A stretch of 64,000 nt of DNA from NCBI RefSeq assembly GCF_001545075.1, contig NZ_FCOB02000003.1:124001-188000 (forward strand), given 5' to 3'. Position 1 is the first letter of the stretch; each line of letters starts with the position of its first letter. Made by a program: the position numbers and the translations under genes. The DNA comes from Caballeronia ptereochthonis. GTDB taxonomy: Bacteria; Pseudomonadota; Gammaproteobacteria; Burkholderiales; Burkholderiaceae. The notes below the pieces were generated by a model. It saw only the letters and a list, made by a program, of their open reading frames with translations. It had not been told where the DNA came from and did not search any database. This document shows positions 47,654 to 56,807 of the stretch, one piece after another.

Positions 47654-48223
47654 TTGGAACTCATTCTGCTGTGCCACGCCGCCACGCGCGCGATGAAAAC
47701 CGGCCGCTTTCCCACGGGTGACGAGCCCGCCGAACGCCATGCACCCGCTGCACCCGCGCCCGCTCACGCGGAGGACGCGGCGCGCGTGATCGCGAGCCCC
47801 GCGCGCGTCGCGCGCGAAACGGCGGCGTGCATCGCGCGGTCATTCGACATCGATCCCGCGTTCGACGACATCGACTACGGCCGCTGGCGCGGTCGCTCGA
47901 TCCGCGAGATCGGCGAATGCGAGCCCGCGAATATCGCTGCATGGCTCGACGATCCTCGCGTATGTCCGCATGGCGGCGAAAGCGTGGCGATGCTCGCGGC
48001 GCGCGTCATCGAAGGCATTGCACGCATCGAAGGCGAGGCACGGAGCGGGCGCTGCATCGTCGTCACGCACGCGATCGTCGTCAAGGCGGCCGTCGCGCAC
48101 GCCCTCGGCAAGCCGCTGTCGTCGATCGGCGCAATGAACTTCGCGCCGCTCTCGCGCACCGTGCTCAAACGGCAATCCGGCGCAGAGGCGTGGACGGTCG
48201 AATTGCCTTGTCCGCCCGCCTGA
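47654..48223 (+). CDS. Histidine phosphatase family protein, CobC-like
   Basis: The 189-residue protein has the phosphatase layout: LLCHAATRAMKTGRFP at the start, IASPARVARETA, DDIDYGRWRGRS and VVTHAIVVKAAVAHAL. The first motif is CHA instead of the usual RHG, so the catalytic Arg is absent while His remains. In this context an alpha-ribazole phosphate phosphatase is the best guess. TTG 47654 is the start nearest the domain; there is no nearby ATG in frame. Confidence 0.7.
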   Translation: MELILLCHAATRAMKTGRFPTGDEPAERHAPAAPAPAHAEDAARVIASPARVARETAACIARSFDIDPAFDDIDYGRWRGRSIREIGECEPANIAAWLDDPRVCPHGGESVAMLAARVIEGIARIEGEARSGRCIVVTHAIVVKAAVAHALGKPLSSIGAMNFAPLSRTVLKRQSGAEAWTVELPCPPA

Positions 48224-48304
48224 ACTTCGTGGCTTACAAAACGCTCAAAGCAGGCAGCGCAGCGAATGCGCGAGTCGGTTCCCACATCCATTCAGGAGGC
48301 TCAG

Positions 48305-48676
48305 ATGGCGCACTACGTAGACGGATTCGTCGTACCCGTGCCGATCGACAAGATCGACGCGTACCGGACCATGGCAGAGGCGGCCGGCAAGATCTGGCTG
48401 GAACACGGCGCGCTGCAGTTCGTCGAGACCATCGCCGACGACGTGAAGCCCGGCAAGCTCACGTCCTTTCCGCAGAGCGTGCAGCTCAAGGAAGGCGAGA
48501 CGGTCGTGTTCTCGTATATCGTCTACGCGTCGCGCGAGCAACGCGACAGCGTCAATGCGAAAGTGATGGAAGACCCACGCCTGAAATCGATGATGGAATC
48601 GGGCGAGCCGCCGTTCGACCCGCAGCGCATGTTCTTCGGCGGCTTCACGACAATAGTCGAACTCTCGCACGACTGA
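48305..48676 (+). CDS. DUF1428 protein
   Basis: The 123-residue protein starts MAHYVDGFVVPVPIDKIDAYR and has GVxMESGEPPFDP-like text read here as MMESGEPPFDPQRMFFGGF, typical of DUF1428, a dimeric alpha/beta-barrel family of unknown role. AGGAGG lies six bases before the ATG. It stands 82 bases after the phosphatase gene. Confidence 0.88.
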   Translation: MAHYVDGFVVPVPIDKIDAYRTMAEAAGKIWLEHGALQFVETIADDVKPGKLTSFPQSVQLKEGETVVFSYIVYASREQRDSVNAKVMEDPRLKSMMESGEPPFDPQRMFFGGFTTIVELSHD

Positions 48677-48723
48677 TATTTTTGTATCTTTGAGCGCGCT
48701 CGCCGCGAAGGAAACGCATCGAC

Positions 48724-49038
48724 ATGTATATCGCCATGAACCGCTTCAAGATCGTGCCCGGCGCCGAGGCCGACTTCGAACGCCTTTGGACCAGCCGGGA
48801 CACGCATCTCAAGGAGGTGCCGGGTTTCGTCGAATTTCATCTGCTCAAGGGGCCGGCGAAGGACGATCACGTCCTCTATTCGAGCCACACGATCTGGGCA
48901 AACCGGGAAGCGTTCGAGGACTGGACGCGGTCGGACGCGTTTCGCGCCGCGCACCGCAACGCGGGCGGCGAGACGCGCCAGCTTTATCAGGGTCATCCCG
49001 AGTTCGAAGGCTTCGAGGTCATTCAGACCGTCAAATGA
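48724..49038 (+). CDS. Antibiotic biosynthesis monooxygenase-domain protein
   Basis: The 104-residue protein has the ABM/HmoA-like pattern MYIAMNRFKIVPGAEADFERLW, PGFVEFHLLKG and ANREAFEDWTRSDAF. Relatives are cofactor-free oxygenases or heme-degrading enzymes. AAGGAA precedes the ATG. It lies close after the DUF1428 gene and may be co-transcribed. The substrate is unknown. Confidence 0.85.
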   Translation: MYIAMNRFKIVPGAEADFERLWTSRDTHLKEVPGFVEFHLLKGPAKDDHVLYSSHTIWANREAFEDWTRSDAFRAAHRNAGGETRQLYQGHPEFEGFEVIQTVK

Positions 49039-49112
49039 ACGCTTGCTCGCCCCCGCGCAAGCACGCGCGTTTTACACAGATGTGAAAAAACGCGCTTCCC
49101 TTCGGACGTGGC

Positions 49113-49436
49113 TCAAGCCTTCGCGCCGCGCGCCATGCGCTGCAGCGTCGATGAATCAATGGCCGCGGCGCAGATGCGCACCGCTTCCGTCAGCGTGCGC
49201 GGCCGGCCCGCTCCGAAGTGCGATTCGAGCATGGCCACGGCGCGCAGACGTTCGTCCTTGCCGAGCGTCTCGCCGGTGGCGAGCTCCAGCACCGATATGA
49301 AATAGGCTGCGGGCGGCGCCGCGTTCGCGTGAGGAGGCGCGTTGCGGTCCCCGCCCGCCGCGCCGCCGGCGCCTTCAGGTCCGTGCTCACGCGCCGGAAG
49401 CCACGGGTGCCATTTGCTGTCGTGTCGACTTTTCAT
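49113..49436 (-). CDS. Hypothetical protein
   Basis: The 107-residue ORF has a low-complexity Gly/Ala/Pro region (about 20-42) and a helical half, YFISVLELATGETLGKDERL and LTEAVRICAAAIDSS. It was not recognised. Codon use agrees with neighbouring genes, and no better frame covers the region. Confidence 0.55.
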   Translation of the reverse strand: MKSRHDSKWHPWLPAREHGPEGAGGAAGGDRNAPPHANAAPPAAYFISVLELATGETLGKDERLRAVAMLESHFGAGRPRTLTEAVRICAAAIDSSTLQRMARGAKA

Positions 49437-49538
49437 GGGTCAGTTCGCTGCCTCGATTGCTATGGCGCTCCGTCGCGCCGATGGTCATTTAAGATCGCGC
49501 AGCAAGTACCGTTCCACTCGTCCCGCGTTCCGCCGCGC

Positions 49539-50489
49539 TTATTGCGGGGCAGCGCGTTCGTCCGACAAAAGGACGCGCGCCACCCGGCACGCCGCGAGGT
49601 CCCACGCCGCGCACCCGACCGACTTGAACATCACGGGACGCGCCGCGTCGACGGGCGTGCCGGGCGCGGCGAGCGCCTCGGCGAGCGCATGCACCGTGTT
49701 CCAGTCCACGCCCGCGAGAATCAACTCGCCCGCCTCGTGGCGCGCACCGGCGAGATCGTCGACATAAAGCTCGCTGGCGTGGACGGTCGCGGCGGCGATC
49801 TCCGCGGCATCGGCCGTGAACGCGCCCACGCCGATGACGAGCCGCCCGGCGCGCGCCGGCGCGGTGTAGACGGGCGTCTTGCTCGTCGTCGCGGCGATCA
49901 CGACATCGATCGAATCGGGAATCGCGGAAGCCTCCAGCGCGGCGAGCCTGTCCGATACCGATGCATGCGTCGCGCAGAATTCGCGCGCGCGTTCGGGACG
50001 CGAGCCCTGCACGCGGATGCGCGCATCGGGATACACAGACGCGAGCGCCTCGATGTGATATGCCGCCTGCTTGCCCGTGCCGATCACGAGCACCTCGCGC
50101 GGCGCGTCGCCGTGCAGCGCGCGAATCGCGAGCATTGACACCGCCGCCGTGCGCCGCCCCGTCACGGTCGGTCCGTCGAGCATGAACTGCGGCACACCGG
50201 TGACGGCATCGAATGCGGTGACCTGGCCGTGAATCGTCGGCAGCCCCAGCGCGCCGTTGCCCGCGCAGACGTTGACGAGCTTGTGGATCGCGAGATCGGC
50301 GGCGCTCGCCGGCATCGACAGCATGACGCCGCCTTCGATCGGCACGACCATGCGCTCCGGGCTCACGATGCGCCCGGCGGCATAATCGAGCATGGTCGCG
50401 GCGAGCGTGTCCACGAGCCGGTCATAAGGCACGAGGCGCGCGGTGCGGGCTTCGTCGAAACTCTGAAGGGCGCGTGGAGTGTCTGTCAT
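49539..50489 (-). CDS. Ornithine cyclodeaminase/mu-crystallin family reductase
   Basis: The 316-residue protein has a Rossmann core with LVIGTGKQAAYHIEAL and RIRVQGSRPERA. FMLDGPTVTGRRTAAVSMLAIRAL matches the OCD/mu-crystallin signature. LVIGVGAFTADAAEI follows. Such enzymes act as ornithine cyclodeaminase or as delta1-piperideine-2-carboxylate or pyrroline reductases; the sequence does not separate these. ATG 50489 gives the normal length; the longer frame adds an unrelated leader. Confidence 0.85.
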   Translation of the reverse strand: MTDTPRALQSFDEARTARLVPYDRLVDTLAATMLDYAAGRIVSPERMVVPIEGGVMLSMPASAADLAIHKLVNVCAGNGALGLPTIHGQVTAFDAVTGVPQFMLDGPTVTGRRTAAVSMLAIRALHGDAPREVLVIGTGKQAAYHIEALASVYPDARIRVQGSRPERAREFCATHASVSDRLAALEASAIPDSIDVVIAATTSKTPVYTAPARAGRLVIGVGAFTADAAEIAAATVHASELYVDDLAGARHEAGELILAGVDWNTVHALAEALAAPGTPVDAARPVMFKSVGCAAWDLAACRVARVLLSDERAAPQ

Positions 50490-50743
50490 CGTGGTCTCGC
50501 TGAAAGAGTTGGAAAATGCCATCGGCATGCCATTGAAGTGCCGGAACATTCTAACGGTGCGGGTCTCCGCTTCATAAAGCGCTGCTTCGTGACCACGCGC
50601 CGCTTCCCTTTCTACAATGAAACCTCGTTTCCCTGTTGCGGCGGTTGTCATATGACTGCCATCGAAAAGGGTCATAATCGGCCGTCCCGCGCCGCGCCCT
50701 GTCACTCGACGGCGACAGCCCAAGAACGCTCACGGAGCTCTTC

Positions 50744-51640
50744 ATGAACACGACGGACAAGCAGCGCCGTTTCCACGCCGACATCATCGACAGCTACGAC
50801 GAAGAGTTCGAGATGGAAGTCGACGACCGTTTCCTGGACGGCGAATCGACCTTCTCGGAAGAAGACCGCCAGCTGCGCAAGACCTACTTCCGCGAGCTGT
50901 TCCGGCTGCAGGGCGAGCTCGTGAAGCTGCAGGACTGGGTCGTGCATACGGGACATCGTCTCGTCGTGATCTTCGAAGGGCGCGATGCCGCCGGCAAGGG
51001 TGGCGCGATCAAGCGCATCACGCAGCGTTTGAATCCGCGGGTGTGCCGCGTGGCCGCCCTGCCCGCGCCGAACAACCGCGAACGCACGCAGTGGTACTTC
51101 CAGCGTTACGTGTCGCACTTGCCCGCGGCCGGCGAGATCGTGCTGTTCGACCGCAGCTGGTACAACCGCGCGGGCGTCGAGCGCGTGATGAACTTCTGCA
51201 CCGACGAAGAGTATGAGGAATTTTTCCGCTCGGTTCCCGAGTTCGAGAAGATGCTCGTGCGGAGCGGCATTCAGATCATCAAGTACTGGTTCTCGATCAC
51301 CGACGACGAACAGGAAGTGCGGTTCCAGGCACGCATCGAAGATCCGCTCAAGCAGTGGAAGCTGAGTCCGATGGACCTGGAAAGCCGTCGCCGCTGGGAA
51401 GCGTACACGGCGGCAAAGGAGGTGATGCTCCAGCGCACGCACATTCCGGAAGCGCCGTGGTGGGTCGTGCAGGCCGTCGACAAGAAGCGTGCGCGCCTGA
51501 ACTGCATTCATCATCTGCTGAGCCAGGTGCCGTATCACGAGATCGACCATCAGCCGATCACGCTGCCCGATCGTGTGTTCAATCCCGATTATCTGCGGCA
51601 GCCCGTGGCCGATGAGATGTACGTTCCCGAGGTCTATTGA
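50744..51640 (+). CDS. ppk2: Polyphosphate kinase 2
   Basis: The 298-residue protein is a one-domain PPK2 with Walker A GRDAAGKG (79-86), Walker B LFDRSWYNRAGVERVM and a lid module, with NNRERTQWYFQRYVSHLP between. It phosphorylates nucleotides from polyphosphate. GGAG precedes the ATG. It is divergent from the OCD-family gene across 254 bases with no other gene. Confidence 0.95.
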   Translation: MNTTDKQRRFHADIIDSYDEEFEMEVDDRFLDGESTFSEEDRQLRKTYFRELFRLQGELVKLQDWVVHTGHRLVVIFEGRDAAGKGGAIKRITQRLNPRVCRVAALPAPNNRERTQWYFQRYVSHLPAAGEIVLFDRSWYNRAGVERVMNFCTDEEYEEFFRSVPEFEKMLVRSGIQIIKYWFSITDDEQEVRFQARIEDPLKQWKLSPMDLESRRRWEAYTAAKEVMLQRTHIPEAPWWVVQAVDKKRARLNCIHHLLSQVPYHEIDHQPITLPDRVFNPDYLRQPVADEMYVPEVY

Positions 51641-51661
51641 GGTCGATGTCTTACGCGAGCG

Positions 51662-51889
51662 TCAGCAGCAGTGGTTGCAGGGGAGGTGCTTCACGGCGCC
51701 GTTGCCGCGCTGGCGCCCCAGCGTGTGGCGCAGCGCGAACTGATACGCGTGTTGCGACCCCTTCAGCACCATCACGAACATCACCTGCGCGAGATTGAAG
51801 TCGAGCGTGACCATCAGGCGCGTCAACAGTAGCAGTGGCAGCACCACCGCCGGCTGATACAGTTGTCTTGCGATCAAGTCTTTCATCAT
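51662..51889 (-). CDS. Small hypothetical membrane-associated protein
   Basis: The 75-residue ORF starts MMKDLIARQLYQPAVVLPLLLL, with a hydrophobic segment at about 13-45 and a Cys/His end (HLPCNHCC). GGGAG lies seven bases before the first ATG. It was not recognised, and the CC ending might bind metal. A second frame overlaps it; this one has the better start. Confidence 0.4.
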   Translation of the reverse strand: MMKDLIARQLYQPAVVLPLLLLTRLMVTLDFNLAQVMFVMVLKGSQHAYQFALRHTLGRQRGNGAVKHLPCNHCC

Positions 51890-52020
51890 CGGCTCCCATT
51901 CCCATGATTAGAATTGTATGGATCGGGGCCTCGCGGATAAACGCTCCGCAGGTGAAGACATATGTTCCATGAGACGAACAATCGGTTCGTCTTCCGCGTG
52001 GCTCTTCTCAACGAGCACCT

Positions 52021-52051
52021 GAAAAAATGGCCCTGCACGAAACAGGGCCAT
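52021..52051 (-). terminator. Terminator of the efflux operon
   Basis: A perfect 9-bp stem, ATGGCCCTG (52027-52035) with CAGGGCCAT (52043-52051), has a 7-base loop. On the minus strand a run of six T follows. It lies just after the outer-membrane factor gene. Confidence 0.92.
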
Positions 52052-52058
52052 GTTCACG

Positions 52059-53570
52059 TCACTTCTGCGCGAGACTCGGCTCGGGCACCGGCGTGGGGCT
52101 GGCGTCGCCCCAGCCGCCGCCCAGCGCGCGTATCAGGTTCACCGTCGATACCGCCTGCGTGCCCTGCAATTGCACGGCCGCGCGCTGCGATTGCAGCACG
52201 GTGCGCTCCGCATCGATCACGTCGAGATAGTTCACCGCGCCTTCGGTGTACTGCGTGCGCGAGAGCTGCGCGGCGCGCACCGACGCTTTCACGGCATCGT
52301 CCTGCGTCGCCGTCTGGTCTTCGAGGATGCGCAGGTCCGAAAGGTTGTCCTCCACCTCGCGGAACGCGACGAGCACCTGCTGACGATAGTTCGCCACGTC
52401 CTCTTCATACACCGCGCGCGCATTCGCCAGATTGCCCTTGCGACGGCCGCCGTCGAAGATCGGGATGTTCAGCGCGGTGCCCGCGAACGGACCGAGCAGG
52501 AACGTGCGGCTCGACCACTTGAACAGATCGCCGAGCGTCGCGGATTCGAAGCCGCCCGAACCCGTCAGCGTGAGCGACGGGAAGAACGCGGCCTTCGCCA
52601 CGCCGATGCGCGCATTGGCCGCCGCCATCGAGCGCTCCGCCGCCGCGATGTCCGGACGACGCTCCAGCAGCGACGAAGGCAGGCCCGGCGGCACGCGCAC
52701 CGTCACCGGCTTGAGCGGGTTCGCGGCCATGGTGAACTCCGCGGGCGCCTTGCCGAGCAGCACCGCGAGGCTGTGCTCGGAAGCCGCGCGCAGGCGCTGC
52801 ACCGTCATCGCGTCCGAACGCGCCGTCGCAAGCTCCGACTTCGCGCGCGCCACGTCCAGCTCGCTGATATCGCCTTCGGTGAAGCGGCGCTGCACGAGCT
52901 TCAGCGCTTCCTCGCGCAACTGCACCGTGCGCGTGAAGACGTCGGTTTCGGCATCCAGCTCGCGCAGATTGAAATAGTTCTGCGCGACATCCGCCTGCAG
53001 CGCGAGCTGCACCGAGCGGAACAGGGCCTCGCTCTGCTGCGTGTCGGCGTTCGCGGCCTGCACCGAGTTCGATACCCGGCCGAACAGATCGACTTCATAC
53101 GACACGCTTGCCTGCGCGCGCCACAGCGTCTGCGCGGGCACGTTCCCATCGGGCGGCAGGAACTGCGACGCGGGCGAGAGCTTCTCGCGCGTCGGCCCGA
53201 AGCCCGCGTCGAGCGTCGGGAAGAGACCCGCGCGCGCCGTCTGGTTGATTGCGCGCGCTTCCTTCACGCGCGCCGCCGCGGCCTTCAGGTTCTGGTTCGC
53301 GTCCTGCGCCTGCTTTTCCAGATCGTTGAGCGTGGCGTCGTCGAAGATCGTCCACCATTCGCCGCGCAGCATCTCTTCCGAGGGCTGCGCGGTCTTCCAC
53401 GTACCCGCTTCCGATGCGTCGAGCGTCTTCTGCGGCGTTTCCTTGTATGCGGACGGCTCGTTGACGTTCGGCTTTTCGTAGGTCGGCGCGAGCGAACAGC
53501 CCGCGACCACCAGCAAAGCCGCCATCAGACCAGGCAAACCCAACCATCGTTTCATATGCAACCTGTTCAT
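52059..53570 (-). CDS. oprC: RND efflux outer-membrane factor, OprC/OpcM-like lipoprotein
   Basis: The 503-residue protein has a lipobox LVVAGC, two OEP domains of the TolC/OprM fold and SYEVDLFGRVSNSVQ. It is the outer-membrane duct of the efflux pump. GAGG lies six bases before the second ATG, which is chosen; the first ATG is one codon earlier. The naming relies on operon match with llpE-bpeE-bpeF-oprC and ceoAB-opcM. Confidence 0.9.
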   Translation of the reverse strand: MNRLHMKRWLGLPGLMAALLVVAGCSLAPTYEKPNVNEPSAYKETPQKTLDASEAGTWKTAQPSEEMLRGEWWTIFDDATLNDLEKQAQDANQNLKAAAARVKEARAINQTARAGLFPTLDAGFGPTREKLSPASQFLPPDGNVPAQTLWRAQASVSYEVDLFGRVSNSVQAANADTQQSEALFRSVQLALQADVAQNYFNLRELDAETDVFTRTVQLREEALKLVQRRFTEGDISELDVARAKSELATARSDAMTVQRLRAASEHSLAVLLGKAPAEFTMAANPLKPVTVRVPPGLPSSLLERRPDIAAAERSMAAANARIGVAKAAFFPSLTLTGSGGFESATLGDLFKWSSRTFLLGPFAGTALNIPIFDGGRRKGNLANARAVYEEDVANYRQQVLVAFREVEDNLSDLRILEDQTATQDDAVKASVRAAQLSRTQYTEGAVNYLDVIDAERTVLQSQRAAVQLQGTQAVSTVNLIRALGGGWGDASPTPVPEPSLAQK

Positions 53571-53578
53571 CATCGACC

Positions 53579-56500
53579 TCATTGCGCCTCGTAGGAGGCA
53601 CCGATACCGCGCATCTGCGGATGCGAGCCGTGCTTGTCCGTCACGTGTTCCGTGCGGGAGAGCTTGCGCAGGATCACGTAGAACACCGGCGTCAGCATCA
53701 GACCGAAGAGCGTCACGCCTAGCATGCCGAAGAACACCGCGACGCCCATCGCGTGACGCATTTCCGAGCCCGCGCCCGTGGACAGCACGAGCGGCACCAC
53801 GCCCATGATGAACGCGATGGACGTCATCAGGATCGGGCGCAGACGCAGGCGGCTCGCCTCGATCGCGGCCTGCACGATCGAGCGCCCCTGCATCTCCAGC
53901 TCGCGTGCGAACTCCACGATCAGAATCGCGTTCTTCGCCGACAAGCCCACCAGCACCATCAAGCCGATCTGCGTGAAGATGTTGTTGTCGCCATCGGTGA
54001 GCCACACGCCGAGCAGGGCCGACAGAATGCTCATCGGCACGATCAGGATGACCGCGAGCGGCAGCGTCAGGCTTTCATACAGCGCGGCGAGCACGAGGAA
54101 CACCAGCAGCACGCTGATCGGGAACACCCACAGCGCGGCATTGCCCGCGAGGATCTGCTGATACGTGAGATCGGTCCATTCGAACTTGATCCCGCGCGGC
54201 AGCACTTCCGCCGCGATGCGTTCCGCCGCCGCCTGCGCCTGGCCGGACGAGTAGCCGGGAGCCGGACCACCGTTGATGTCGGCAGCGGTATAGCCGTTGT
54301 AGCGCACCACCATCTCGGGGCCGTACGTCGGCGTCACCTTGACGAGCGACGAGAGCGGCACCATGTCGCCGTTCGCATTGCGCGTCTTCAGCAAGCCGAT
54401 GTCCTCGGGATTCGCCCGGAACGGCGCATCCGCCTGCACGCGCACCTGATACACGCGTCCGAAGCGATTGAAATCGTTCACGTAGAGCGAGCCGAGATAG
54501 ACCTGCATCGTGTCGAACACGTCGGTGACGGAAACGCCCAGTTGCTTCGCCTTCACGCGGTCCAGATCGACGTTCAGCTGCGGCACGTTGATCTGATAGC
54601 TCGAGAACGTCGGGCCGAGCTCGGGCGTCTGCGATGCGCGCTTGATGAACGCCTGCGTCGCATCCGCGAGCGCCGCATAGCCGAGCGCGCCGCGATCCTC
54701 CAGCTGCATCTTGAAGCCGCCGAGCGTGCCGAGACCGAGAACCGGGGGCGGCGGGAACACGGCGATGAACGAACCCTTGATACCCGCGTACTTCTGGTTC
54801 AGCGCACCCGCGATGGCGTTCGCCGACAGCGCCTTGTCATGCACGCGCTCCTTGAAGGGCTTCAGCGTGACGAACACGATGCCCGCGCTCGACGAATTAG
54901 TGAAGCCGTTCACCGACAAGCCCGGGAATTCCACCGCGCTTTCCACGCCCGGCTGCTTCAACGCAATGGCCGACATCTCGCGGATCACGCCTTCCGTGCG
55001 GTCGAGCGACGCGCCGTTCGGCAGTTGCGCGAAGCTGATCAGATACTCCTTGTCCTGCGCGGGCACGAAGCCGCCCGGCACGATCTTGCCCATCAGCACG
55101 GCGCCGGCGAGCAGCACGGCATAAACGACCATCATCAATGCCTTGCGGTTGATGACGCTCTTCACGCCCTTGCCATACGCATCCGAGCCGCGATGGAAGA
55201 CCTTGTTGAAGCCGCGGAAGAAGCCGCCGAACACGCGGTCCATGCCACGTGTGAGCCAGTCCTTGGGCTCGTCGTGGCCCTTCAGCAGCAGCGCGGCGAG
55301 TGCGGGCGACAAGGTCAGCGAGTTGAACGCGGAGATCACCGTCGAAATGGCGATGGTCATCGCGAACTGCTTGTAGAACTGGCCAGTGAGACCGGACATG
55401 AACGCGAGCGGCACGAACACGGCGACCAGCGTCAGCGCAATCGCGATGATCGGCCCGCTCACCTCGCGCATCGCCTGATACGTGGCCTCTCTCGCTGACA
55501 GTCCCGCCTCGATGTTGCGCTCGACGTTCTCGACGACCACGATCGCATCATCCACGACGATACCGATCGCCAGCACCATCCCGAACAGCGACAGCGCGTT
55601 GATCGAGAACCCGAACGCGAGCAGCAGCGAGAACGTACCGACGATCGACACCGGCACGGCAAGCAACGGAATGATCGATGCGCGCCACGTCTGCAGGAAC
55701 ACGATTACGACGAGCACGACCAGCGCGATCGCTTCCGCGAGCGTGTGAATCACCGCTTCGATGCTCGAGCGCACGAACTGCGTCGGGTCGTAGACGATCT
55801 GATATTCTAGGCCCGCCGGCATGTCCGCCTTCAGTTCCTTCATCGTCTTGCGGACTTCGTCGGAGATCTGCAGCGAGTTCGCGCCCGGCTGCTGATTGAT
55901 CGCGATCGCAACCGCCGACTTGTTGTCGAGCAACGAGCGCAGGCCGTATTCCGATGCGGCGAGTTCGACACGCGCGACGTCGCTCAGGTGCGTGACAGCG
56001 CCATCAGGTGAAGTCTTGAGCACGATGTCGCGAAACTCCGACTCGTTCTGCAGGCGGCCGCGCGCATTCACGTTGAGTTGCAGCGGCACGTTCGGCAGCG
56101 TCGGCGAGCCGCCGATCACACCCGCCGCGACCTGCACGTTCTGCTCGCGGATCGCATTGACCACATCCGTCGCCGTCATGCCGCGCTGCGCGACCTTCTG
56201 CGGGTCGAGCCATACGCGCATGGAGTAGTCGCCCGAGCCCCACAGCTGCACTTCGCCCACGCCCGCGATGCGCTCGAGCCGGTCCTTCACGTTGATCAGC
56301 GCGTAGTTGCGCAGATACGTCATGTCGTAGCGGCCGTTGGGCGAGTTCAGGTGCACGACCATCGTGAGCGTCGGCGAGGACTTGATGGTCGTCACGCCCA
56401 GGCGCTGCACATCCTGCGGCAGGCGCGGCAGCGCCTGGTTCACGCGGTTCTGCACGAGCTGCGTGTTCTTGTCAGGATCGGTGCCGAGCTTGAACGTGAC

Positions 56501-56779
56501 GGTAGTCGTGAGGTTGCCGTCGCTATTGGCTTGCGACTGCATGTAGAGCATGTCCTCGACGCCGTTGATCTGCTCCTCGAGCGGCGAGGCCACGGTCTCC
56601 GCGATCACCTTCGGGTTCGCGCCGGGATACTGCGCATGCACGACGACCGAAGGCGGCACGACTTCCGGATACTCGGAGATCGGCAGCTTGAACATCGCGA
56701 TGATGCCCGCCAGCAGCACGACCACCGATAGCACGCCCGCGAAGATCGGGCGGTCGATGAAGAATTTGGATATGTTCAT
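53579..56779 (-). CDS. bpeF: RND multidrug efflux permease, BpeF/CeoB-like
   Basis: The 1066-residue HAE1-family transporter has 12 helices and two large periplasmic loops. It has the opening MNISKFFIDRPIFAGVLSVV, the proton-relay Asp pair in GIVVDDAIVVVENVERN, and GLSAKNAILIVEFA. It exports drugs by proton antiport; BpeEF-OprC relatives move chloramphenicol, trimethoprim and fluoroquinolones. It sits between adaptor and duct genes. The substrate range is inferred from family. Confidence 0.93.
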   Translation of the reverse strand: MNISKFFIDRPIFAGVLSVVVLLAGIIAMFKLPISEYPEVVPPSVVVHAQYPGANPKVIAETVASPLEEQINGVEDMLYMQSQANSDGNLTTTVTFKLGTDPDKNTQLVQNRVNQALPRLPQDVQRLGVTTIKSSPTLTMVVHLNSPNGRYDMTYLRNYALINVKDRLERIAGVGEVQLWGSGDYSMRVWLDPQKVAQRGMTATDVVNAIREQNVQVAAGVIGGSPTLPNVPLQLNVNARGRLQNESEFRDIVLKTSPDGAVTHLSDVARVELAASEYGLRSLLDNKSAVAIAINQQPGANSLQISDEVRKTMKELKADMPAGLEYQIVYDPTQFVRSSIEAVIHTLAEAIALVVLVVIVFLQTWRASIIPLLAVPVSIVGTFSLLLAFGFSINALSLFGMVLAIGIVVDDAIVVVENVERNIEAGLSAREATYQAMREVSGPIIAIALTLVAVFVPLAFMSGLTGQFYKQFAMTIAISTVISAFNSLTLSPALAALLLKGHDEPKDWLTRGMDRVFGGFFRGFNKVFHRGSDAYGKGVKSVINRKALMMVVYAVLLAGAVLMGKIVPGGFVPAQDKEYLISFAQLPNGASLDRTEGVIREMSAIALKQPGVESAVEFPGLSVNGFTNSSSAGIVFVTLKPFKERVHDKALSANAIAGALNQKYAGIKGSFIAVFPPPPVLGLGTLGGFKMQLEDRGALGYAALADATQAFIKRASQTPELGPTFSSYQINVPQLNVDLDRVKAKQLGVSVTDVFDTMQVYLGSLYVNDFNRFGRVYQVRVQADAPFRANPEDIGLLKTRNANGDMVPLSSLVKVTPTYGPEMVVRYNGYTAADINGGPAPGYSSGQAQAAAERIAAEVLPRGIKFEWTDLTYQQILAGNAALWVFPISVLLVFLVLAALYESLTLPLAVILIVPMSILSALLGVWLTDGDNNIFTQIGLMVLVGLSAKNAILIVEFARELEMQGRSIVQAAIEASRLRLRPILMTSIAFIMGVVPLVLSTGAGSEMRHAMGVAVFFGMLGVTLFGLMLTPVFYVILRKLSRTEHVTDKHGSHPQMRGIGASYEAQ

Positions 56780-56807
56780 GACGAGTTCTGTCTGTTGCGG
56801 ATGACGC

